Below, piece after piece: positions 31,084 through 38,856 of a DNA stretch of 38,856 nt. The DNA comes from Sphingomonas sp. (GTDB lineage Bacteria > Pseudomonadota > Alphaproteobacteria > Sphingomonadales > Sphingomonadaceae), in NCBI GenBank assembly GCA_025981625.1, contig JAICXF010000013.1, forward strand, positions 1 to 38,856, given 5' to 3'. Position 1 is the first letter of the stretch; each line of letters starts with the position of its first letter. Position numbers and translations under genes: made by a program. The notes under the pieces were generated by a model. That model made no database searches, was not told the DNA's origin, and worked only from the letters and a program-made list of their open reading frames with translations.

Positions 31084-31926
31084 TTAGCGATAGGCCTCCC
31101 TTGCGAACGCCCATCGAAGCGTGCTTGCAAGACCAAACGTCGCGGCACGGATGGGAGGTCCCGAGGCGGGCAGCCGATGCAGTTCGTGGAGCTCGCGCGC
31201 CCAACCGGGAAGCAGGTCGACGGCGGCGCCCATCAGCAGCTTCTGCACGGGCCATTCGGCGAAGCTCGCCGCGCGTGCATCGAGGACGAGGTCCCGAAAT
31301 TCGCGCGTGCGCCCATCGGCGTGCAGCTCATGCCTCAAGGCGCTTACCAGCTGTTCCGCATCGCGCCTGGTCGTCGGCACCGGATCGGCGCCGAGCCTGC
31401 AAGCGATTTCGCCGGCTTGGGCGAAATAACGATCCTGATCCGCGCCGCTCATGCGCGGCTCGCCGTAGCGGCGCCAGCCATCGAGGAACATCAGTGCGCC
31501 GGCGACGTGAACCCACGCCAGCAACGCAGGATCGTCGGCACGGTACGTTGAGCCGTCCGGCAGCCTGCCGCTCACCTGCTCGTGGATCCGCCGCACGCGG
31601 GCGATTGCGCTTTCCGCATCGCCACGCTCGCCATAGGTGGTCACCGCGATGAACCGCGCAGTTCGGCGAAGACGGCCGAGCATGTCGTGGTGCACATCGC
31701 TATGATCCCACACGCCGGCCAGGGCCTGCGGATGGAGCATCTGCAGCAGCAGCGCGGCGATGCCGCCCGCCATCATCGAGGTCACGTCGCCATGAACCCG
31801 CCAGATCACCGAGTCGGACGGGAAGAGGGCATTGGCTGACCGCCGGATCGGCCGCTCGCCGCGGGAACGGTCGTTGAAGGTCGAACGAACCTGACGCACC
31901 AATGCTTTTCGCAGCGGCGCGAGCAT
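31084..31926 (-). CDS. DUF2236 (MpaB-type) oxygenase-like protein
   Basis: 280 residues from ATG 31926, two bases after the rlmN stop. SVIWRVHGDVTSMMAGGIAALLLQMLHP at about residues 38-65 (Arg and His of WRVHGD), then WDHSDVHHDMLGRLRRTARFIAVTTYG, and AWVHVAGALMFLDGWRRYG mark the MpaB/latex-clearing-protein-like family (DUF2236), which includes heme-binding oxygenases. The reaction here is unknown. It sits between rlmN and cfa, suggesting a possible link to lipid modification, but this is only positional. Confidence 0.86.
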   Translation of the reverse strand: MLAPLRKALVRQVRSTFNDRSRGERPIRRSANALFPSDSVIWRVHGDVTSMMAGGIAALLLQMLHPQALAGVWDHSDVHHDMLGRLRRTARFIAVTTYGERGDAESAIARVRRIHEQVSGRLPDGSTYRADDPALLAWVHVAGALMFLDGWRRYGEPRMSGADQDRYFAQAGEIACRLGADPVPTTRRDAEQLVSALRHELHADGRTREFRDLVLDARAASFAEWPVQKLLMGAAVDLLPGWARELHELHRLPASGPPIRAATFGLASTLRWAFAREAYR

Positions 31927-31928
31927 CG

Positions 31929-33104
31929 CTACGCCGCCTCTCGGCTCCGGCGCTTGCGCTCGGCGGCGGTCTTCAGCTGTCCGCAGGCTGCGTCGATGTC
32001 GCGCCCGCGCGGCGTTCGCACCGGTGCCGAGATGCCCGCTTCGAACACGATGTTGCTGAAGGCGCGGATGCGGTCCGGGTCTGAGCATTCGTAAGCGGCG
32101 CCAGGCCACGGATTGAACGGGATCAGATTGACCTTGGCGGGCAGCCGATACTGACGAAGGAGCCGCACCAGCTCTCGCGCATGCTCGTCGGTGTCGTTCT
32201 TGTCTTTCAGCATCACATATTCAAACGTGATCCGCCGCGCATTGTTCGCGCCGGGATAGGCAGCGCAGGCCTGCAGAAGCTCATCGATCCCGTACTTGCG
32301 ATTGAGCGGCACGATCTCGTCGCGGATCTCCTTGGTCACCGCGTGCAGCGACACCGCGAGGTTGACGCCGATCTCCGCGCCGGCGCGCGCCATCATCGGC
32401 ACGACGCCGCTGGTCGACAGCGTGATTCGACGCCGCGAAAGGCCGAGCCCGTCCCCGTCCATCACGATCTTCAGCGCATCGCGGACATTGTCGAAATTGT
32501 AGAGCGGCTCGCCCATGCCCATCATCACGATGTTGGTGAGCATCCGGCCCTCCGGCTGCGACGGCCATTCGCCCAGGGCATCGCGGGCGAGCATCACCTG
32601 CCCGACGATCTCCGCCGGGTCGAGGTTGCGGACCAGCGCCATCGTGCCGGTATGACAGAAGCGGCAGTTGAGCGTGCATCCGACCTGGCTCGACACGCAC
32701 AGCGTGCCGCGGTCCGCGTCGGGGATGAACACCATTTCGAAGTCATGCCCGTCGTGGGTCTTGAGCAGCCACTTGCGCGTGCCGTCGGACGACACCTGCG
32801 CCTCCACCACCTCCGGGCGCGAGATGATGAAGCGCTCGGCGAACCAGCCGCGCTGCGGCTTGGCGATGTCGCTCATGTTGGCGAAGTCGGTGACTCCGCG
32901 ATTGTAGATCCAGTGCCAGATCTGCTTGGCGCGAAGCTTCGCCTGCTTGCTCTCGAGTCCGGCGGATTCAAGAGCCGCACGGATCTGGTCTTTCGCTAAT
33001 CCGACGAGTTCCACCCGCCCATCGGCGCGCACGCCTGCCTCCCGGCGGACAGGCACAGCGTCGACGGCGCCCGGAATAGGCATGAGGTTGGTGTCGGCAC
33101 TCAT
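31929..33104 (-). CDS. rlmN: Dual-specificity RNA methyltransferase RlmN
   Basis: Radical-SAM enzyme methylating C2 of A2503 in 23S rRNA and A37 of some tRNAs. 391 residues. Radical-SAM cysteines C143, C147 and C150 lie in [13 protein letters not shown]; the family pattern before them is TLCVSSQ (C136). The C-terminal catalytic Cys is in [29 protein letters not shown] (the GEPL motif) is present. The N-terminal helical part contains the WHWIYNRGV segment common to RlmN. The start is ATG 33104, and the gene is 24 bases after the IalB-like stop, consistent with one minus-strand operon. Confidence 0.96.
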   Translation of the reverse strand: MSADTNLMPIPGAVDAVPVRREAGVRADGRVELVGLAKDQIRAALESAGLESKQAKLRAKQIWHWIYNRGVTDFANMSDIAKPQRGWFAERFIISRPEVVEAQVSSDGTRKWLLKTHDGHDFEMVFIPDADRGTLCVSSQVGCTLNCRFCHTGTMALVRNLDPAEIVGQVMLARDALGEWPSQPEGRMLTNIVMMGMGEPLYNFDNVRDALKIVMDGDGLGLSRRRITLSTSGVVPMMARAGAEIGVNLAVSLHAVTKEIRDEIVPLNRKYGIDELLQACAAYPGANNARRITFEYVMLKDKNDTDEHARELVRLLRQYRLPAKVNLIPFNPWPGAAYECSDPDRIRAFSNIVFEAGISAPVRTPRGRDIDAACGQLKTAAERKRRSREAA

Positions 33105-33128
33105 GGCAGGCCGTCTATCTAGGTGCGA

Positions 33129-33632
33129 TCACTGGATTTTGCCAGCACCGCGAAGCGCACATCGCGCTGCCGCCGCATCGATCGCCGTCGGCGCCCCGTC
33201 GAGCAGATAGGGGTCGGAAAAGCGCACGCCGGCGGCATCGCGGGTGGAGACGCTCATCGTCAGGCCTTGCCGGATTGCGCCGATGATCGCCTGCGCCTGC
33301 TGCGGACCGCGGCTCCACGCCCAGTCGCCGTGCGCGGCGAGCAGGAATGGCTGATCGCCGATCTTGAGCATGACGGCCGCATCGCCGCGCGGCACCCGGC
33401 TGAGGCGCACATGAAACTCGCCCCAGCGCCGGTGATCGGGGGTGAAGCTGACCCCCGCCTCGGCCTGTACCTTGTCCCTGGGCGCGATCTTCTGCGAGCG
33501 AGTCAGCGCCTCGCAGACGCCGCCACGATCGACCGCCGCCCAAGCGCCGCCGGCGTAGATGACCATGCCGCGTGCGTCGGCCGCGGCAGGGGTGGCCGCG
33601 GCCAGGATTATCAACAAGCGCCTCAATCGCAT
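33129..33632 (-). CDS. Secreted IalB-like protein
   Basis: 167 residues from ATG 33632. Signal peptide at about 1-21 (RLLIILAAATPAAADA). Mature part: WAAVDRGGVCEALTRSQK, then GDQPFLLAAHGDWAWSRGPQQ and PYLLDGAPTAIDAAAARC, a pattern I associate with sphingomonad proteins related to the invasion-associated locus B (IalB) family. Two cysteines may form a disulfide. Role unknown; family name is a pattern call. The ATG chosen places the signal peptide correctly; the frame is open 8 codons further upstream. A TTAACCAT motif lies 60 bases upstream. Confidence 0.78.
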   Translation of the reverse strand: MRLRRLLIILAAATPAAADARGMVIYAGGAWAAVDRGGVCEALTRSQKIAPRDKVQAEAGVSFTPDHRRWGEFHVRLSRVPRGDAAVMLKIGDQPFLLAAHGDWAWSRGPQQAQAIIGAIRQGLTMSVSTRDAAGVRFSDPYLLDGAPTAIDAAAARCALRGAGKIQ

Positions 33633-33691
33633 CGGCTCACGGCTACCGGCAAACAATCTCTTGCACCATCAGCACAGTCCAAAACGGCAAC

Positions 33692-33699
33692 TTAACCAT
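33692..33699 (+). promoter_or_regulatory. TTAACCAT motif, possible CtrA half-site
   Basis: TTAACCAT in the AT-richer divergent region between the IalB-like gene (start 33632) and the nfrB-like gene (start 33837). It is 60 bases upstream of the former. Target gene unclear. Confidence 0.35.
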
Positions 33700-33836
33700 C
33701 CAAACTTGTTGTTTATCTTTAGTTATGTATTTCTCCCGGTGCTCGGAGTGATTCGCCTTCAGGGGAGGCATGCGTGACCCGAGTATTCCCGGCCCGAACC
33801 CAATCCATCGCCGTAGCCGCCGCCTAAGGCTGGCTC

Positions 33837-35207
33837 ATGGTCCTGGCAGAATCCCTCAGCCGTTTCGCGGCGGAGCTGGCCCTGTTCGCGGGTGCGGGCT
33901 TCCTGTTGTTTGGCATCAACGATCTCGCGGTCGACCTCATCTACTTTGCGCGGCGCATCTGGCGCGCCGCGACCGTCTACAGCCGTCACCGGCGTGCCTA
34001 TGCCAGCTATTTCGTGTTCAACCCCGATCCGGGTTTCATCGCCGTGCTGGTGCCGGCGTGGGATGAATCGGCTGTCATCGCCTCGATGCTCAAGGCGACC
34101 CTGAAGCGGCTCGATTATGACGATTACCGGATCTTCGTCGGCCATTATCGCAACGATCCGGCCACGGCGGCGGCGATCGCAAGCGTCGCCGACCCGCGCG
34201 TCGAAGCGGTCGAGGTCGCCGCCGAAGGGCCGACGACGAAGGCCGACTGCCTCAATCATCTCTACGACGCGCTCGTCGCGCATGAGCTCGCGAACGACTG
34301 CGAGGCCAAGGCGGTCGTCCTCCACGACGCCGAGGACGTGGTCCACCGCTACGAGCTGAGGATTTTCGATGGCCTGATCGACCGCGCCGCCGTGATCCAG
34401 CTTCCGGTGCTGCCGCTGATCGACCGGCAATCGCGGTGGATCGGCGGCCATTATTGCGACGAGTTCGCCGAGGCGCACATCAAGGAGCTGGTCGTCCGCG
34501 AAGCCGTCGGCGCGGCGATCCCGCTTGCCGGCGTGGGCTGCGCGATCGAGCGGCGGGCACTTTGCCGGCTCGCCGCAGGTCAGGACGGCAAACCGTTCGC
34601 GGGCACCAGCATGACCGAGGATTACGAGGTCGGCCTCCGTCTGGGGGCGCTTGGCCTCAAGACCATGTTCGTGCGCATCCCGGCGGAGCCCGGCGACCGC
34701 GGCGTCGTCGCCAGCCGTGGCCACTTCCCCGCGACGCTCGGCTCGGCGGTACGGCAGAAAGCGCGCTGGCTCGGCGGAATCGCGCTCGCCGGCTGGGACC
34801 GGCTGGGCTGGGAAGGCGGTATTGGCAAACGCTGGATGCGCATGCGCGACCGGCGCGGACCGCTTGCCGCCGTGCTTCTGCTTTCGGCCTATGCCGGAGC
34901 CTTGTTGTGGTCGCAGCTGTGGCTCGCGGAAGCGCTCGGCGCTCCGATCCACGCCCGGATCGACCCGCGTCTATCGATGCTGCTGATGAGCAACGGAGGA
35001 CTTCTCGCCTGGCGAGTGGTGATGCGCGCCTGGTTCACCGGATCGGCCTACGGCTGGCGGGAGGGGTTGCTGTCGATCCCGCGGCTGGTCGTCGGCAACA
35101 TCATCGCGATGCTCGCCGCCGCGCGCGCGGTTTCGCTTCACCTCGGAGGCGGCGCAACGCGATGGGACAAGACACGCCACGTGTTCCCGGCCGAATTGCC
35201 GCAATGA
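33837..35207 (+). CDS. NfrB-like glycosyltransferase (phage N4 adsorption B family)
   Basis: 456 residues. Membrane segments at about 12-38 and in the C-terminal 100 residues flank a GT-2 domain: VLVPAWDESAV (70-80), the metal motif VLHDAED (161-167), TSMTEDYE (257-264) and the QxxRW-type QKARW (307-311). This fits NfrB, a processive-type inner-membrane glycosyltransferase that with NfrA forms an exopolysaccharide system and the E. coli phage N4 receptor. E. coli NfrB is longer (about 745 residues) because of a C-terminal c-di-GMP-binding region absent here, so control by c-di-GMP through that domain is not expected. The stop overlaps the next gene's ATG (35204). Confidence 0.9.
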   Translation: MVLAESLSRFAAELALFAGAGFLLFGINDLAVDLIYFARRIWRAATVYSRHRRAYASYFVFNPDPGFIAVLVPAWDESAVIASMLKATLKRLDYDDYRIFVGHYRNDPATAAAIASVADPRVEAVEVAAEGPTTKADCLNHLYDALVAHELANDCEAKAVVLHDAEDVVHRYELRIFDGLIDRAAVIQLPVLPLIDRQSRWIGGHYCDEFAEAHIKELVVREAVGAAIPLAGVGCAIERRALCRLAAGQDGKPFAGTSMTEDYEVGLRLGALGLKTMFVRIPAEPGDRGVVASRGHFPATLGSAVRQKARWLGGIALAGWDRLGWEGGIGKRWMRMRDRRGPLAAVLLLSAYAGALLWSQLWLAEALGAPIHARIDPRLSMLLMSNGGLLAWRVVMRAWFTGSAYGWREGLLSIPRLVVGNIIAMLAAARAVSLHLGGGATRWDKTRHVFPAELPQ

Positions 35208-36295
35208 GGCCTTCGCTTCGGTTCCTTGCGCTCGCGATATTCGGCTGGGCGGGGGTTCGGGCCGCCTCGCTCGGGCTCCTGCCCGGCGCGGACCTGTTCA
35301 AGGTCAGTCCGAGCGCAGCCAGGGCGCCGCCGATCGTGCCCACGCAATTTGCACCGATCGAGCCGGTCGCGCCCGCCATCGCGCAAGTCGGAGCGCAGCA
35401 GTCGCCGCCGGGCTATCCGCAGCAAGCGAGCGCAGCATATCCGCCGCCCATGCAGCCGGTGATGGTGCCCGTCTATTATGCGGCGCAGGTGTCGCGTCCG
35501 GCGTTCTCGCCGGGTCGGTCCGGATCATCTACCGCTCACTCGTTCTTCGACGTCGGTGACTGGTCGCTCGCGCGGCTTGCCGGCGTCTCCATTCCGGCGC
35601 CGCAGCCGGCGCCGGCGCGATCCGAACCCCTGCCGCCGCCGCCGGAGCCGCCCGTCCAGCCGCGCTTCGACCGCTGGCAGCTCACCACCTGGGCGCTGTT
35701 GCGCAATCAGCAGACCGGCGTCGCCGGGTCGAAGTCGCTGGCCACCGCCGGTCAGCTCGGCGCCAGCCAGGCGGGCATGCGCCTGTTCTACAACCTCAAC
35801 CGCCGGATCGCGCTGGTGGCGCGCACCAGCACGCCCGTCGGTCAGCGCGGCGGCGAGGTTGCGGCGGGCGTGCGCGTTCAGCCGATCGGCGGCGTCCCCT
35901 TGTGGCTAACGGCCGAGCGGCGGCAGCGGGTCGGCCGCTTCGCCGAGGGCCGAAACGACTTCGCTGCATTCCTTGAGGGCGGCCTGTGGGGCCGGCGGCT
36001 GCCCGGACGCTTCGCGCTGGATAGCTATTTTCAGGCCGGTGTGGTCGGCGTGAAGAGCCGCGACCTGTTCGTCGATGGCGGCCTCACCATGACCCGACCG
36101 GTGTTCCGGCAATTCTCCGCCGGATTTGGAATATGGGGCGGCGCGCAGCCCGGGCTCGCCCGGCTCGACGCCGGTCCGCGAGTCACCGTTGGGCTTCGTC
36201 ACCACATGAAAGTCCATTTCGACTGGCGCCAAAAGCTCGTCGGCAACGCCAGGCCGGGTTCGGGGCCGGCAGTGACCCTCGCCGGGGATTTCTAG
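35204..36295 (+). CDS. NfrA C-terminal-like outer-membrane barrel protein
   Basis: 363 residues. The N-terminus is a possible signal peptide (MRPSLRFLALAIFGWAGVRAA), followed by a Pro-rich low-complexity linker (about 35-145) and then a barrel-like C-terminal domain. RFDRWQLTTWALLRNQ, QLGASQAGMRLFYNLNRRIALVAR and SYFQAGVVGVKSRDLFVDGG match the NfrA C-terminal domain as I know it. The protein ends VTLAGDF, with a terminal Phe as in outer-membrane barrels. Unlike E. coli NfrA (about 990 residues), it lacks the long TPR region. It probably forms the outer-membrane part of the export system with the upstream NfrB-like enzyme. Confidence 0.82.
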   Translation: MRPSLRFLALAIFGWAGVRAASLGLLPGADLFKVSPSAARAPPIVPTQFAPIEPVAPAIAQVGAQQSPPGYPQQASAAYPPPMQPVMVPVYYAAQVSRPAFSPGRSGSSTAHSFFDVGDWSLARLAGVSIPAPQPAPARSEPLPPPPEPPVQPRFDRWQLTTWALLRNQQTGVAGSKSLATAGQLGASQAGMRLFYNLNRRIALVARTSTPVGQRGGEVAAGVRVQPIGGVPLWLTAERRQRVGRFAEGRNDFAAFLEGGLWGRRLPGRFALDSYFQAGVVGVKSRDLFVDGGLTMTRPVFRQFSAGFGIWGGAQPGLARLDAGPRVTVGLRHHMKVHFDWRQKLVGNARPGSGPAVTLAGDF

Positions 36296-36342
36296 GCGCG
36301 AACTTGGCCCCCGCCGCCGTTTGCGGCTAGTCCTCCGGCAGG

Positions 36343-37254
36343 ATGGACATTTACCTCCCCATCGCCGGCCAGTCGGTCAATGCCGTCTTCATGATCCTGC
36401 TCGGCTTCGTCGTCGGCTTGCTCTCGGGCATGTTCGGCGTGGGCGGCGGCTTCCTCACCACGCCGCTCCTGATCTTCTACGGAATTCCGCCGACCGTCGC
36501 GGTCGCTTCGGCGTCGACCCAGATCACCGGCGCCAGCGTGTCGGGCGCGATGGTCCACATGCGGCGCGGGGGCGTCGACCTGAAGATGGCCGGAGTGATG
36601 ATCGCCGGCGGGCTGGTCGGCTCACTCGTCGGCGCCGCGCTGTTCAAGGCGCTCCAGTCGACGGGCCAGATCGATATCGTCATCGGCCTGCTCTACGTCG
36701 TCATTCTCACCTGGATCGGCGTGCTGATGCTTGCCGAGAGCCTGAAGTCGCTCGGCTATCTGAAGCTGCCCCAGCCGCAAGGGCAACGGCCGCGCCACAA
36801 TCGCTGGGTCGCGTCACTGCCGATGCGCTGGCGATTCCATGGCTCCGGCCTCTACATTTCGCCAGTCGCGCCGGTGGTGCTCGGATTCATTGCCGGAATG
36901 CTTACCGTGTTCCTGGGGATCGGCGGCGGCTTCATCCTGGTGCCGGCGATGATCTATCTGCTCGGAATGCCGGCCCGCGTGGTGATCGGCACCAGCCTGC
37001 TGATGATCCTGGCGGTGAGCGCGGTGACCACGCTCGTCCACGCGGTGACGACGCGCGCGGTGGACATGGTGCTTGCCGGACTGCTGCTCGTCGGCGGCGT
37101 CATCGGCGCGCAGTACGGCGCCATGCTAACGCTGCGGATCAAGCCCGACTTCATGCGGCTCGCGCTGGCGATCATCATCCTGCTGGTGGCGCTCAGGATG
37201 TTCCTCGGCCTGTTCTGGCACCCCGACGAGATCTTCTCGATCGACTATCTGTGA
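36343..37254 (+). CDS. TauE/SafE-family sulfite exporter-like permease
   Basis: 303 residues with about eight hydrophobic segments. Two family repeats: GLLSGMFGVGGGFLTTPLL at about 25-43 and AGMLTVFLGIGGGFILVPAM further on. The central loop (about 138-165) is basic and cytoplasmic. Members export sulfur- or organic-anion substrates; the substrate is not deducible. The stop (37252-37254) overlaps the GTG start of the TIGR02186 gene, a pairing that recurs in alphaproteobacteria and suggests joint function. Confidence 0.92.
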   Translation: MDIYLPIAGQSVNAVFMILLGFVVGLLSGMFGVGGGFLTTPLLIFYGIPPTVAVASASTQITGASVSGAMVHMRRGGVDLKMAGVMIAGGLVGSLVGAALFKALQSTGQIDIVIGLLYVVILTWIGVLMLAESLKSLGYLKLPQPQGQRPRHNRWVASLPMRWRFHGSGLYISPVAPVVLGFIAGMLTVFLGIGGGFILVPAMIYLLGMPARVVIGTSLLMILAVSAVTTLVHAVTTRAVDMVLAGLLLVGGVIGAQYGAMLTLRIKPDFMRLALAIIILLVALRMFLGLFWHPDEIFSIDYL

Positions 37255-38018
37255 AGCGCCGCCCGCCCGCTCTCGCATTTCTCGCGCTCGCGCCGCTGCT
37301 CATTGCCGCGGACAAGCCGGTACTCGTTCCCGATGTTTCCGCTCGCCAGGTGGAAATTCGCTACAGCTTCAGCGGCGCGCAGCTGCTGCTGTTCGGCGCG
37401 GTGGTCTATCCCGGCGGGCGCCCGCCCGACCGTCAGGTCGACATCGCCGTCGTCCTTCGCGGCCCCGATCAGCCGATCCTGGTGCGTCAGAAAGAGAAGA
37501 TCGCGGGCATCTGGATGAACGCGGATTCCAACCGCTTCCGCTCGGCGCCGAGCTTCTACGCCGTCGCCTCGTCGCGCCCGATCGACGAGCTGCTCGATGA
37601 GCGAACGGCCGCAATTTACGAGCTCGGGCTCCACAACCTGCAGCTGTCGCCGGGCGGTGGCGCGCTTCCGGAGAAGGAACGGCGGTTCGAAGCCGGGCTG
37701 CTCGATCTCCGGAGCCGGCGGAACCTTTATCAGGAGAACCCGCACGGCGTCGAAATCACCGGTGGCGTTCTCTACCGTGCGGTGATCACCATCCCGAGCC
37801 AGGTTCCGGTCGGCACCTACACCGCGGAAACCTTCCTGATCGACCGCCACAAGGTGATTGCCGCGGCGACCCGCGACATCCAGATCGATAAGTCGGGCTT
37901 TGAGCGCACCATCGCGACCGCCGCTCGCCGGCATCGCTTGCTCTACGGCCTCGTCTGCGTCGCACTGTCGCTGGGGCTTGGCTGGGCTGCGGCGGCCTTG
38001 TTCCGGCGCAGGTTCTGA
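37251..38018 (+). CDS. TIGR02186-family membrane-anchored protein
   Basis: 255 residues from GTG 37251, overlapping the TauE stop. Signal peptide at about 1-20 (FLALAPLLIAADKP). Then VEIRYSFSGAQLLLFGAVVYPGG, DIAVVLRGP and GIWMN at the start, and VPVGTYTAETFLIDRHKVIA further on, matching TIGR02186. A C-terminal hydrophobic segment (about 228-250) would anchor the domain facing the periplasm. Its role with the TauE permease is unknown; it may be a periplasmic component of the same transporter. Confidence 0.9.
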   Translation: MKRRPPALAFLALAPLLIAADKPVLVPDVSARQVEIRYSFSGAQLLLFGAVVYPGGRPPDRQVDIAVVLRGPDQPILVRQKEKIAGIWMNADSNRFRSAPSFYAVASSRPIDELLDERTAAIYELGLHNLQLSPGGGALPEKERRFEAGLLDLRSRRNLYQENPHGVEITGGVLYRAVITIPSQVPVGTYTAETFLIDRHKVIAAATRDIQIDKSGFERTIATAARRHRLLYGLVCVALSLGLGWAAAALFRRRF

Positions 38019-38034
38019 GCGCTCGCCATCCTAA

Positions 38035-38048
38035 AGTTAATTTTAACT
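38035..38048. promoter_or_regulatory. Inverted TTAAC pair upstream of the HerA gene
   Basis: AGTTAA and TTAACT separated by two bases, in the 80-base gap before the ATPase gene. It is the AT-rich part of this gap and may be operator- or promoter-related; no clear -35/-10 is visible. Confidence 0.3.
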
Positions 38049-38098
38049 GCTTCCGGTTAGGTCGGTCTCCGACGAGAAGATCGGGAGCCTGAACGACG

Positions 38099-38856
38099 AT
38101 GGACGAGCAGCCAAAAGCGAACCTGCGCGAGTTCCTCAACGAAGTCAGCAGCTTCAGCGCCGAGCCCGAGGGAGCGCCCGCCGCTGAGCCGAAGGCCCCC
38201 GCCGCAAAGCTCGGCGCCATCGGCCATGTCGTCGAGATCGCAGGCTCCGGCTCGCAAATTCGTCTCGACGCGGCGACGGTGACGACGCTGCAGTCCCACG
38301 CGGACCCGTCGGTCGCCATGTCGGGCCAGGTCGGAAGCCAGGTCAAAACCATCGTCGGCAACACCTGGCTCATCGCCAACGTCCGGACATTGAAGGCGGG
38401 TGATCCCGGCGAGCTCATTGCCTACGTCGACTTCCTTGGCGAGGGCACGCGCGATTCGACCGGCCGGATGAGCAACTTCCGCCGCGGCGTGACCCGCTAT
38501 CCGATTCCAGGCGCCGAGGTGCTTCCTGTGAGCACCGAGGACCTCCGCTCCATCTTCGCCGCCAGCGACGAGCCGCACATCGAGATCGGCACGGTTTATC
38601 CGACCGACGACATTCGCGGCGCGCTTTACGTCGACCCGATGCTCGGCAAGCATTTCGCGGTGCTGGGATCGACCGGCACCGGCAAGTCGACCAGCGTTTC
38701 GCTGATCCTCCACCGCATTTCGGAGCTCAGCCCCGAGGGTCACATCGTGATGATCGACCCGCACGGCGAATATTCCGCCGCCTTCAAGGGCTGCGGCGAG
38801 CTGTTCAACGTCGACAACCTCCAGCTTCCCTACTGGCTGATGAACTTCGAGGAGCA
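38099..38856 (+). CDS. HerA-type ATPase (3' end outside window)
   Basis: The frame is open from ATG 38099 to the end of the window (252 full codons). The N-terminal ~40 residues are Ala/Pro/Glu-rich, then a small beta-barrel-like part (from about GAIGHVVEIAGSGSQIRLD), and the P-loop GSTGTGKST (190-198). A Walker-B-like HIVMIDPHGEYS (about 215-226) follows. This order is that of HerA/DUF87-type ATPases, hexameric DNA-translocating or DNA-processing enzymes. Its nuclease partner (NurA-like), if any, would lie beyond the window. The short intergenic region before it has AT-rich inverted TTAAC. Confidence 0.88.
   Translation, partial: MDEQPKANLREFLNEVSSFSAEPEGAPAAEPKAPAAKLGAIGHVVEIAGSGSQIRLDAATVTTLQSHADPSVAMSGQVGSQVKTIVGNTWLIANVRTLKAGDPGELIAYVDFLGEGTRDSTGRMSNFRRGVTRYPIPGAEVLPVSTEDLRSIFAASDEPHIEIGTVYPTDDIRGALYVDPMLGKHFAVLGSTGTGKSTSVSLILHRISELSPEGHIVMIDPHGEYSAAFKGCGELFNVDNLQLPYWLMNFEE

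Noticed and set aside
33770..33836. Small frame starting ATG 33770 behind GGGGAGG
   Set aside because: Only one base separates the purine-rich run from the ATG, and the frame runs out of register into nfrB without protein-like features.
33759..34952. Long minus-strand frame (397 codons) opposite the NfrB-like gene
   Set aside because: Composition is that of an antisense shadow; NfrB motifs define the plus strand as coding.
1..38856. tRNA, rRNA, riboswitch, prophage or insertion sequence
   Set aside because: I looked for these in the intergenic gaps and among the coding frames and saw nothing convincing.

Overview
The window is high-GC chromosomal DNA with dense, often overlapping genes. It most likely comes from an alphaproteobacterium of the order Sphingomonadales (Sphingomonas/Sphingomicrobium-like). 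This is inferred from the SUF operon layout, the protein families present (SufT, twin-TM HIG1-type protein, NfrB/NfrA pair, TIGR02186 protein, IalB-like protein) and the many short palindromic repeats. I see no rRNA, tRNA, CRISPR array, prophage or transposase.

Layout. (1) 2-5766: a SUF iron-sulfur cluster operon, sufB (5' end outside the window), two unrelated small genes, sufC, sufD, sufS, sufT, sufA. A small secreted protein follows. (2) 6042-8375 (minus): a lipoprotein-type subtilisin autotransporter. (3) 8490-12865: HAD nucleotidase, dapD (lysine/peptidoglycan), an EamA permease, a TlpA-like thioredoxin (minus), a lipoprotein and galU. (4) 12943-14168 (minus): a degenerate response regulator and an HNH endonuclease. 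(5) 14497-20869: gluQRS, a twin-TM protein, a cobalamin adenosyltransferase, egtB-egtD (ergothioneine), yggT, folD, an NTF2-like secreted protein and marC, almost all tightly coupled. (6) 20866-28034: an envelope-glycan block with three GT-C-like multi-membrane proteins, a GtrA flippase-like protein, a GtrB-type glycosyltransferase and a methyltransferase. (7) 28112-29742: two secreted EF-hand proteins. (8) 29750-33632 (minus): an IalB-like protein, rlmN, a DUF2236 protein and cfa. (9) 33837-38856: an NfrB-like glycosyltransferase with an NfrA-type barrel, a TauE permease with its TIGR02186 partner, and the start of a HerA-type ATPase cut by the window end.

The most striking signal is a set of six palindromic elements, five or six of them different in sequence, in the first 17 kb. 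Two lie in frame inside conserved enzymes: a 39-codon insertion in SufC between Walker A and the Q-loop, and about 27 codons in the EgtB interdomain linker. One covers the 5' end of sufS, one supplies the ribosome-binding site of gluQRS, and two sit directly against the stop codons of convergent or minus-strand genes. Other points of interest are a response regulator whose phospho-acceptor Asp is Glu, three TTAACCAT (CtrA half-site-like) motifs found only in intergenic regions, a hairpin that pairs with the Shine-Dalgarno of a methionine-rich EF-hand gene, and an AT-richer orphan gene inside the SUF operon.
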